Below, piece after piece: positions 1-4,566 of a stretch of DNA of 6,434 nucleotides. A model generated the notes under the pieces. It was not told where the DNA came from, did no database searches, and was given only the letters and a program-made list of their open reading frames with translations. The translations under genes were made by a program, and so were the position numbers. The stretch's first letter is position 1. Each line of letters starts with the position of its first letter. The stretch is taken from assembly GCA_910586635.1 (NCBI GenBank), contig CAJUJA010000068.1, positions 1 to 6,434 on the forward strand, in the 5' to 3' direction. This stretch comes from an uncultured Bacilli bacterium. Its GTDB lineage: Bacteria > Bacillota_I > Bacilli_A > RF39 > UBA660.

Positions 1-32
1 CACTCTTTCCCTACACGACGCTCTTCCGATCT
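1..32 (+). other. Illumina TruSeq adapter remnant (not biological)
   Basis: These 32 bases match the 3' end of the Illumina TruSeq universal adapter / Read 1 primer, ending in GCTCTTCCGATCT (20-32). Read on the minus strand, the gene at 33-89 runs directly into AGATCGGAAGAGC, the usual read-through signature. The sequence is therefore untrimmed library adapter at a contig end and should be masked. Recognition is from memory of the published adapter sequence; the match is full length with no mismatch that I can see. Confidence 0.97.
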
Positions 33-89
33 AGATAGGAAGTACTCTTCCATATCTTCTATATCTAAGTTATATATACTGTTCACCAT
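33..89 (-). CDS. rlmN: N-terminal fragment, probably RlmN (23S rRNA A2503 methyltransferase)
   Basis: Nineteen codons read MVNSIYNLDIEDMEEYFLS before the frame is cut by the adapter. The pattern (short N-terminus, I-Y-x-L, then an acidic helix ending E-E-Y-F-L-S) resembles the start of RlmN, whose first helices precede a conserved stretch on G-E-K-x-F-R-A-x-Q. RlmN is a radical-SAM enzyme that methylates C2 of A2503 in 23S rRNA and of A37 in some tRNAs. The start is ATG at 89-87, with GGAAG (plus-strand complement at 96-100) six bases upstream; the next codon, GTG, is a weaker alternative. No catalytic residue is visible (radical-SAM cysteines lie far downstream), so the family call rests on a short, loosely conserved stretch. 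That it is a real coding start is more certain than its name. Confidence 0.5.
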
Positions 90-111
90 TTATCACTTCC
101 ATTTATTACAT

Positions 112-140
112 ATTATACAAAAAAGAGAAAAAAAAGATAG
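112..140 (-). promoter_or_regulatory. Candidate promoter for the rlmN-like gene
   Basis: On the minus strand a perfect TATAAT lies at 117-112, about 22 bases before the start codon at 89. At 17-base spacing the -35 position (140-135) reads CTATCT, a poor match to TTGACA, and there is no extended -10 TGn. The call rests on the -10 box and its position; in DNA this A+T-rich such boxes also arise by chance. Confidence 0.4.
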
Positions 141-144
141 TATC

Positions 145-163
145 CCTATGATAATTATCTAGG
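145..163. repeat. Imperfect palindrome with GATAATTATC core
   Basis: The core GATAATTATC (150-159) is a perfect 10-base palindrome, flanked by CCTA on the left and TAGG on the right with one unpaired T (149). It sits just upstream of the -35 position of the candidate rlmN-like promoter. The core resembles half-sites of Fur/PerR-type operators, but no regulator of that type is in the window, so an operator role is inference. On the minus strand it is followed by a short ATAG/CTAT stem and a T run (about 140-120), so part of a weak terminator is an alternative reading. Confidence 0.3.
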
Positions 164-376
164 ACAAATTCATACGATAAAGATACTTATTCTATTATGT
201 GTCAAATGATAAAATAATTCTCTGTAGATAGGTTCCCCAAACTTCAACTTTTTTTATTATACAATTATTTATTTACTTTGCTTTTCTTCCTAAATTTTAA
301 TGAAAGAATATAGAATCGTTTCCTTAGCAATTACATTATTTAATAGAAAAAATAAAAGGTAAGTAGAAATATTTTT

Positions 377-739
377 TTAGATACTCACTTTTTTATAAAT
401 ATTTTCACAAGATTTACAAGTGATTTTCATTTCATAACTAACCAATTTTTTATCCAATATAGTAAGCAGTGGTTCCTTATCATTTGGACAACACAATCTA
501 TTTTTTATAATAATTAATTCATCATTGCAGTTTTTACCCATTTTACTACTGTCCTCAAAATCTAATAATACACTACCACTACTACCACACCTACATTGAT
601 ACTTTAATTCTAATCTATCATAGGTAGAATAGCATAAATATCCTATATTTTCACTACACTTATCACAATACATCCATCCTCCATAATTAGTTGCTAATCT
701 TGTATTTACTAATTCTTTGTTTTTTACTAATCTTGCCAT
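377..739 (-). CDS. Cysteine-rich zinc-ribbon-like protein, function unknown
   Basis: A 120-residue soluble protein with no signal peptide or membrane segment. The cysteines fall in pairs typical of treble-clef or zinc-ribbon metal sites: C25-x2-C28, C49-x-C51 followed by G, C83-C84 followed by P, and C108-x2-C111, with single cysteines at 36 and 71. This suggests two structural zinc sites; metal binding is inferred from spacing only. The N-terminal stretch N-Y-G-G-W-M-Y-C looks family-specific, and I believe similar uncharacterised proteins occur in Bacillota, but I know no assigned function. The ATG start has GAGG (complement at 747-750) seven bases upstream. The gene begins 26 bases after the stop of the membrane-bound XRE regulator, so the two are very likely co-transcribed. 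It may act as a partner or output of that regulator, for example through protein or nucleic-acid binding. Confidence 0.8.
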   Translation of the reverse strand: MARLVKNKELVNTRLATNYGGWMYCDKCSENIGYLCYSTYDRLELKYQCRCGSSGSVLLDFEDSSKMGKNCNDELIIIKNRLCCPNDKEPLLTILDKKLVSYEMKITCKSCENIYKKVSI

Positions 740-765
740 AAAATTACCTCACTTTCAAAATAGTT

Positions 766-1476
766 TTAGTTACAAATAGTTAAAATACTTTCATCATTAT
801 GTTTTTGATTTTTTATAATCCTAAATGATTCTTTATCCCCATTCTTATTACATCTTATAACATCATAGAATAAAGTATCATAATAAATAGTGTCATCTAT
901 AGTTGTAATTGTTGTTGAAAAAATAGGCGGTCTTTGATTATAAATAACTCCAATACAATCGAACAATAAAACCGTTCCCATATATCCTATGAAAAATAAA
1001 ACTAAGCAAATTAAGTTTTTAAAATAGGATTTAGTCTTTATTAATTTATAGAAACCTATTGCCCCAAACATTATACCGATAATGACACTAAATGAACAGG
1101 CATGACTATCAGGATTAAATGCCATTAATCCTAATGTACTAATTAAAACTCCAAATAATAATAGTATTAATCCAATGAATCTGTTTTTTTGTTCTAATCT
1201 TTTGTTTGAATAGTTTATCGTATGAATAATATTTTCTTCTAACTTTTCCTGATAATTATCCTTATTTATTTTCTCGCCACTTAATAACTCATTAATAGTA
1301 ATATTAAGTATTTCACATAAGGGGTTAAATAAAGATACATCAGGCATATTTTTTCCATTTTCCCAATTGCTTACTGAACGATCAGTAACCCCTAATTGTT
1401 CTGCCAACTCTGATTGAGTCATTTTTTTTGCTTTTCTACATCTAGCAATAAATTTTCCTACCTTTTCTTGATTCAT
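766..1476 (-). CDS. XRE-family regulator with C-terminal membrane domain
   Basis: The protein has 236 residues from the chosen start. An XRE/HTH_3 DNA-binding domain occupies about residues 5-65 (T-Q-S-E-L-A-E-Q-L-G-V-T-D-R-S-V-S-N-W-E-N-G-K, then P-L-C-E-I-L-N-I-T-I-N-E-L-L-S-G-E). A charged linker follows (70-99), then three hydrophobic helices at about 100-120, 127-146 and 153-177. With a cytoplasmic N-terminus, the last ~58 residues (from N-Q-R-P-P-I-F, rich in Thr, Tyr and Asp) would be extracellular, so this looks like a one-component membrane sensor. The ligand is unknown. Start choice: ATG codons are adjacent at 1479 and 1476; GGAG (complement at 1484-1487) is four bases from the first but seven from the second, so 1476 is preferred. 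It heads a two-gene operon with the zinc-ribbon protein, and a promoter candidate lies at 1562-1591. Autoregulation is likely for this class but not shown. Confidence 0.88.
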   Translation of the reverse strand: MNQEKVGKFIARCRKAKKMTQSELAEQLGVTDRSVSNWENGKNMPDVSLFNPLCEILNITINELLSGEKINKDNYQEKLEENIIHTINYSNKRLEQKNRFIGLILLLFGVLISTLGLMAFNPDSHACSFSVIIGIMFGAIGFYKLIKTKSYFKNLICLVLFFIGYMGTVLLFDCIGVIYNQRPPIFSTTITTIDDTIYYDTLFYDVIRCNKNGDKESFRIIKNQKHNDESILTICN

Positions 1477-1551
1477 CATCCGTCTCCTTTCACATCCATT
1501 TTATAATATAAAGGTTATTTTTAACAGGAAATAAGACTTGAATTACAAATA

Positions 1552-1564
1552 AATTTAGTAAATT
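1552..1564. promoter_or_regulatory. 13-base palindrome overlapping the -10 box, possible operator
   Basis: AATTTA-G-TAAATT is a perfect inverted repeat about a central base. It overlaps the downstream part of the -10 box (1562-1567) and covers the probable transcription start of the regulator operon. XRE-type proteins often bind short palindromes at their own promoter, so this could be an autoregulatory operator. It is only A/T apart from the centre, so chance occurrence in this DNA is quite possible. Confidence 0.25.
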
Positions 1565-1591
1565 ATAACCACAACATTATTTTTCTGTAAA
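1562..1591 (-). promoter_or_regulatory. Candidate promoter of the XRE regulator/zinc-ribbon operon
   Basis: On the minus strand, -35 TTTACA (1591-1586, five of six matches to TTGACA) is followed after 18 bases by -10 TATAAT (1567-1562, six of six). The predicted start site near 1555 gives a leader of roughly 75-80 bases before the ATG at 1476. This is the best promoter match I found in the window and it fits the start of a new transcription unit after the gap. Confidence 0.55.
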
Positions 1592-1644
1592 AATCATAAA
1601 TAGGATGTACTAAAATACGACCATATAAACTATTAGACTTTCCT

Positions 1645-1908
1645 TTATATAATATTCTCTATGTTAGCTCTTTTACTTTTAACAATATTTATATAAAATG
1701 CATAGTAATAACTATTCGTTTTTCTCCCAATGTTGATGTGTCTATTTTTTTATTTCCTGGATATTACTTTTCCATCATAGTCATTATAGTAAAAATCCCA
1801 ATGATTAACAATCCTTTCCCCAATAGAAATATTATTTCCCCTACCAGTTTTTTTATTTTCATAATAAAATCCTTTCGCAAAATTACTATTTATCATTGAG
1901 ATAATCAT
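1645..1908 (-). pseudogene. Degraded coding remnant, possibly an Ig-like surface-protein domain
   Basis: One frame, with possible starts at ATG 1908 or 1896, stops at 1752-1750; from 1896 it encodes 48 residues ending D-Y-D-G-K-V-I-S-R-K. A second frame, one base later, continues with K-K-I-D-T-S-T-L-G-E-K-R-I-V-I-T (about 1751-1704) and stops at 1691-1689. A third frame may add F-Y-I-N-I-V-K-S-K-R-A-N-I-E (about 1698-1657) up to a stop at 1647-1645. Joining the first two by dropping one base near 1753-1758 gives D-x-D-G-K-V-I-S...I-D-T-S-T-L-G-E-K-R-I-V-I-T. This resembles the D-G ... D-T-S-x-x-G-x-Y-x-V-x-Y signature of DUF5011-type bacterial Ig-like domains, common in Bacillota surface proteins. 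Neither ATG has a ribosome binding site and no signal peptide is clear, which supports decay rather than a small gene. The alternatives are a short orphan ORF or chance. Confidence 0.4.
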
Positions 1909-2021
1909 AACATATAATTTACTTATAATTCTGTTTTTTTGATAATTTATAAATTTCCTAAAGATGATAGGAGAAAAGTAATAAATTTAAAAATCTTTAA
2001 TTACTAGATCATTGCAGACAA

Positions 2022-2050
2022 AAAATAAGAACTTAATATATCCTTATTTT
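2022..2050 (-). terminator. Weak A+T-rich hairpin after the pcrA-side gene block
   Basis: On the minus strand AAAATAAG (2050-2043) can pair with CTTATTTT (2029-2022) across a 13-base loop, followed by T residues (T run 2025-2020, partly in the stem). The stem overlaps the stop codon of the gene at 2044-2577. With one G-C pair it would be a weak intrinsic terminator at best, but it is correctly placed before the long gap. Confidence 0.3.
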
Positions 2051-2577
2051 AACTGTATAGACTGAATCATTTTATTAAAGCTATTATTACATTCTTTTGT
2101 CTTTGATTTAGATAAATAATTAGACTGATTGATAATTTCTATACTATATAATTTATCTCCATAATCAATCGAATAATAACTAATAATTGGGTTGGCCTTT
2201 TTAGTAGAAAGATAATTCCAGTTGTTTTTATTAATTTGTTTAGACTCAACTTTATTGACTGTAAAGCCACTTTCTTCTAAATTCGCTTTTATACCATTTA
2301 AATAATCCTTATTACTTTTAGAAGTAGTAATACAAACAGTTCCACAAGTGCTACTTTTGTAACTCATTCTATAAACCTTGTCACAATTATGATCTTCAAA
2401 TTCATTCATACCAAGAACCACATTATAACTAAGCCTATCTATACTTTCCATATGTTGCCTGCTTTTATAAAAAAGATAAAAGCCACCTACTAATATTATG
2501 ACAAATGCTAAAAAAATTACAATCGTTTTTCTAGTTCGATGTATTTGAAAAGAGTAACTGAAAAACTTGTTAGACAT
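2044..2577 (-). CDS. Membrane-anchored protein of unknown function, four cysteines outside
   Basis: A 177-residue protein with a basic N-terminus (R14, R16, K17), a single hydrophobic helix at about 18-37 (I-V-I-F-L-A-F-V-I-I-L-V-G-G-F-Y-L-F) and no lipobox, so it is probably anchored with its C-terminal ~140 residues outside. That part holds cysteines 65, 78, 82 and 163, which could form two disulfides. Its layout (an S-Y-Y-S-I-D-Y strand, then S-I-E-I, ending C-x2-S-F-N-K-M-I-Q-S-I) recalls small secreted alpha/beta domains such as PsbP/DcrB-like proteins; this is a weak fold impression, not an assignment. ATG 2577 has GGAG eight bases upstream. The gene starts 25 bases after the BI-1 gene stop and appears to be last in that transcription unit. 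I do not recognise a named family. Confidence 0.75.
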   Translation of the reverse strand: MSNKFFSYSFQIHRTRKTIVIFLAFVIILVGGFYLFYKSRQHMESIDRLSYNVVLGMNEFEDHNCDKVYRMSYKSSTCGTVCITTSKSNKDYLNGIKANLEESGFTVNKVESKQINKNNWNYLSTKKANPIISYYSIDYGDKLYSIEIINQSNYLSKSKTKECNNSFNKMIQSIQLK

Positions 2578-2602
2578 ATTACCAACTCCAATTTACTACC
2601 TT

Positions 2603-3244
2603 TTAATCGTTTCTTTTACCAAATAGTTCAAGCAATCGAATAAAGATATTAATAAAATCTAAATATAATTGAAATGCTCCATAAACAGCTGCTTTATCTT
2701 CATCTAATGTTCCTACTAAGTATTTAATGTTATTCATATCATAAGCAACATATCCTAAAAATACGATAATAATCAAAAGAGATAGTCCAAATTCTAAGCC
2801 ACTACTTTTAAAGATAAAAACATTTAAAATTGAAACAATTAAGGATGCTAATAATGCTACAAAAAGAAGCGTTCCAAGTTTCGTAATATCTTTTTTAGTT
2901 GTATATCCATAAAATGCTAACAAACCGAATAATAGGGCTGCTACTAAAAAGATAGTCATAATGGAATCCATACGATATGCTAAAAAAATTGTCCCAAATG
3001 TAACTCCTGTTGTGATAGAGTAAATAATATAAAATATTTTTGTCATCAAAGGACTTAATTTTTTAATAAAAAATCCCATAGCAAAAGCAATTACCAGCTC
3101 CACAATAATAATAGGAAAAATCCCAATCGATAAAATATTCATTAATAACGTTTCATTCAAGGATAAGCTATACCCCGAAACAAATGTAATGAATAAACCA
3201 ATAAACAACCAATTAAACATTTTTGAATAAATTCTATTTTCCAT
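2603..3244 (-). CDS. Bax inhibitor-1 (BI-1/YetJ-like) family membrane protein
   Basis: The 213-residue, almost wholly hydrophobic protein has about seven transmembrane helices, matching the usual BI-1/UPF0005 size and topology. The family signature is the last helix: A-V-Y-G-A-F-Q-L-Y-L-D-F-I-N-I-F-I-R-L-L-E-L-F-G (187-209), with a short charged tail (K-R-N-D). D169 (in Y-V-A-Y-D-M) and D196 (in L-Y-L-D-F) correspond in context to the paired aspartates that form the pH-sensitive latch of Bacillus subtilis YetJ, a calcium-leak channel. A similar ion-leak role in the cytoplasmic membrane is therefore inferred from the family. The start ATG has GAGGT (complement at 3251-3255) six bases upstream. 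It follows the nucleotidyltransferase by 34 bases and is followed by the anchored unknown protein after 25, so it is probably part of the pcrA block. No functional link to helicase or sugar metabolism is evident. Confidence 0.9.
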   Translation of the reverse strand: MENRIYSKMFNWLFIGLFITFVSGYSLSLNETLLMNILSIGIFPIIIVELVIAFAMGFFIKKLSPLMTKIFYIIYSITTGVTFGTIFLAYRMDSIMTIFLVAALLFGLLAFYGYTTKKDITKLGTLLFVALLASLIVSILNVFIFKSSGLEFGLSLLIIIVFLGYVAYDMNNIKYLVGTLDEDKAAVYGAFQLYLDFINIFIRLLELFGKRND

Positions 3245-3278
3245 TTTTTCACCTCACCTTAATTCTATCATATTAAAT

Positions 3279-4181
3279 TTAATTCCACAAATCATTATGA
3301 TATTCTCCTTTTTCAATTAATTTATGAATTGCATCTTTAATAGAAGCTAAATCCTCTCTATAAGTAACACCATACCATTTACCCTCTGTCTTAATTACCT
3401 TGATTTTTTCCTCTTTTGACCTAATTATAGTATCTAAGACATCCGGAATCAAAAACTCACAGGAAGATAAATCTCCTTTATGCCTTTCAAAATAATCCCT
3501 CATCTGATTTTCTATCATTGGAAATATTTTTGGTGTTAGGCCAAACATAAGCATAGATACTGAATGATTTTCCTCCACCTCATACATATGAGCCCCACTT
3601 AGTGGCTCACATTTTATAACACCATCTACTCTTTCCACCTTGCTCTCAATAATCTGAGTTAGATAGCCATCCCGTTCCATACAAACTCCACGTTTCACAG
3701 TTCCCTTTGTAGAAAGGGTCTCTCCTATTTGATAACCAATAACACAAAAATCATCATGATCTCTTAAATACTTTGCAGATTTCTCAAAAGCGTCGTAACC
3801 ATAAAAATCATCGGCTGTAATAATAGCAAAATTTTCATGAATCAAATCCCTAGCACACAATAAGGCATGTGCAGTACCCAATGGTTTTTCACGATCTTTT
3901 GGAATATGATATTCAGAAGGAATATTATCATTTTTTTGAAAGGCATATTCAACTGAAATATGTGGTTCTACACGTTTTCCAATGGTTTCTTTAAAAATCT
4001 CATAATTTTCTTCCTTAATAATAAAAACTATTTTAGTAAATCCAGCCTTAATAGCATCATATACAGAATAATCAATAATAAACTCACAATTTGGTCCTAC
4101 AGGTTCTATTTGTTTTAAGCCTCCAAACCGACTTCCCATACCTGCTGCCAAAACAACTAAGGTAATACCATCTTTTTTCAC
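3279..4181 (-). CDS. Sugar-1-phosphate nucleotidyltransferase (NTP_transferase family)
   Basis: This 300-residue protein has a GT-A-type nucleotidyltransferase fold. The N-terminal signature L-A-A-G-M-G-S-R-F-G-G-L-K-Q (11-24) binds the nucleotide phosphates, and K23 is the expected catalytic/binding lysine. G-T-A-H-A (102-106) matches the second conserved loop, and A-D-D-F-Y-G (123-128) carries the metal-binding aspartate. Enzymes of this type join a sugar-1-phosphate to an NTP, releasing pyrophosphate; the sugar and nucleotide cannot be read here. It lacks the left-handed beta-helix acetyltransferase domain of GlmU and is longer than IspD/MobA types. The start is GTG (4181-4179) inside the preceding gene's stop (GTGA overlap), with GGGAG (complement at 4191-4195) nine bases upstream; the conserved N-terminal strand begins within a few residues, which supports this start. 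No sugar kinase or glycosyltransferase is nearby to suggest a pathway. Confidence 0.88.
   Translation of the reverse strand: MKKDGITLVVLAAGMGSRFGGLKQIEPVGPNCEFIIDYSVYDAIKAGFTKIVFIIKEENYEIFKETIGKRVEPHISVEYAFQKNDNIPSEYHIPKDREKPLGTAHALLCARDLIHENFAIITADDFYGYDAFEKSAKYLRDHDDFCVIGYQIGETLSTKGTVKRGVCMERDGYLTQIIESKVERVDGVIKCEPLSGAHMYEVEENHSVSMLMFGLTPKIFPMIENQMRDYFERHKGDLSSCEFLIPDVLDTIIRSKEEKIKVIKTEGKWYGVTYREDLASIKDAIHKLIEKGEYHNDLWN
4178..4181 (-). other. GTGA stop/start overlap (translational coupling)
   Basis: The TGA stop (4180-4178) of the small acidic protein gene overlaps the GTG start (4181-4179) of the nucleotidyltransferase by four bases. The nucleotidyltransferase ribosome binding site lies within the end of the upstream gene. 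This arrangement usually means that translation of the two is coupled, and it confirms TGA as a stop in this organism. Confidence 0.75.
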
Positions 4182-4558
4182 TTTAAAACACTCCCTTCTA
4201 TTTTATCTTGTATTTTTTCATTCAATCTACGAAATGAATCTGACAATTTTTTCTTTTGACTGACAATAATATGATTCCAAGTAACAATATCTTGATATTC
4301 TCCTGTTATTACTTTTTCACGAATCGATACAAAAAACTCATCCTCTTCTTTTTGGTATGATACAAAAAGAGCATATCCATCACGGAGCATATCATAAATA
4401 AATGAATACTCTTTAATAAACTCCATATCACCAGGTTCTACAGGGTCAATATCTTTATAATCTGTTCCTTCCCCTTTTAATGTTAAAGTACCAATCCAAT
4501 CACAATCTTCTGTTATCCTGATAAACAAATCATACCCAGATTCTATTTTATTATACAT
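4178..4558 (-). CDS. Small acidic protein of unknown function
   Basis: The 126-residue protein is predicted soluble, acidic over most of its length, and ends in a basic helical tail (K102-K104 to R110-R111 and beyond). It starts Y-D-L-F-I-R-I-T-E-D-C-D-W-I-G-T-L-T-L; other distinctive points are E-P-G-D-M-E-F-I-K-E (41-50) and D-I-V-T-W-N-H-I-I-V (90-99). I recognise no catalytic motif or named family. It begins eight bases after the pcrA stop; its ribosome binding site AGGAGGAG (complement at 4561-4568) overlaps that stop codon and is the strongest in the window. Its end overlaps the nucleotidyltransferase start by four bases. It is thus wedged between helicase and transferase and is likely expressed with both. 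A role as an accessory factor to either is speculation. Confidence 0.78.
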   Translation of the reverse strand: MYNKIESGYDLFIRITEDCDWIGTLTLKGEGTDYKDIDPVEPGDMEFIKEYSFIYDMLRDGYALFVSYQKEEDEFFVSIREKVITGEYQDIVTWNHIIVSQKKKLSDSFRRLNEKIQDKIEGSVLK

Positions 4559-4566
4559 AACTCCTC

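Larger units (their letters stand above)
90..376. other. Intergenic region between the zinc-ribbon gene and the rlmN-like start
   Basis: No coding frame of useful length is present on either strand; the minus strand has frequent stops in all frames. The stretch contains a consensus -10 box (112-117), an imperfect palindrome (145-163), a second TATAAT (minus strand, 256-261) without a good -35, and a perfect TTGACA (minus strand, 200-205) whose appropriately spaced -10 is poor. I found no strong GC-rich intrinsic terminator after the zinc-ribbon gene, only A/T-rich tracts around 340-380. Confidence 0.6.
1480..2043. other. Long A+T-rich region without an intact gene
   Basis: This 564-base stretch carries, in minus-strand order, a weak hairpin at the end of the upstream gene (2022-2050), a probable coding remnant (1645-1908), a promoter candidate (1562-1591) with an overlapping palindrome (1552-1564), and the ribosome binding site of the XRE regulator (complement at 1484-1490). 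I see no plus-strand gene, tRNA, CRISPR repeat or insertion-sequence end in it. Confidence 0.6.

Noticed and set aside
200..205. Perfect TTGACA -35 box on the minus strand
   Set aside because: No acceptable -10 at 16-18 bases: the candidates CTTTAT and TTTATC match only three of six positions.
205..260. Possible structured leader or riboswitch around the GGGGAACC stretch (minus strand)
   Set aside because: No stable stem and no match to T-box, preQ1 or other leader consensus that I can recall.
256..261. Second TATAAT on the minus strand upstream of the rlmN-like gene
   Set aside because: The -35 position reads AAAGCA and no gene starts close downstream; likely chance in A+T-rich DNA.
340..380. 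A-run/T-run pairing after the zinc-ribbon gene as a terminator
   Set aside because: The stem would be purely A-T and ambiguous in register; too weak to call.
1750..1908. A separate intact small gene of 48-52 codons
   Set aside because: No ribosome binding site at either ATG, and the plausible peptide continues in the next frame after the stop, which fits a decayed gene better.
377..2043. Toxin-antitoxin or phage-defence pair reading of the XRE/zinc-ribbon operon
   Set aside because: The regulator has membrane helices and an extracellular tail unlike a typical antitoxin, and the partner shows no nuclease or toxin motif.
3245..3278. Internal promoter before the BI-1 gene (TATGAT on the minus strand, 3272-3267)
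   Set aside because: The spaced -35 region reads ATGATT and lies in the end of the upstream gene; the spacing favours read-through.
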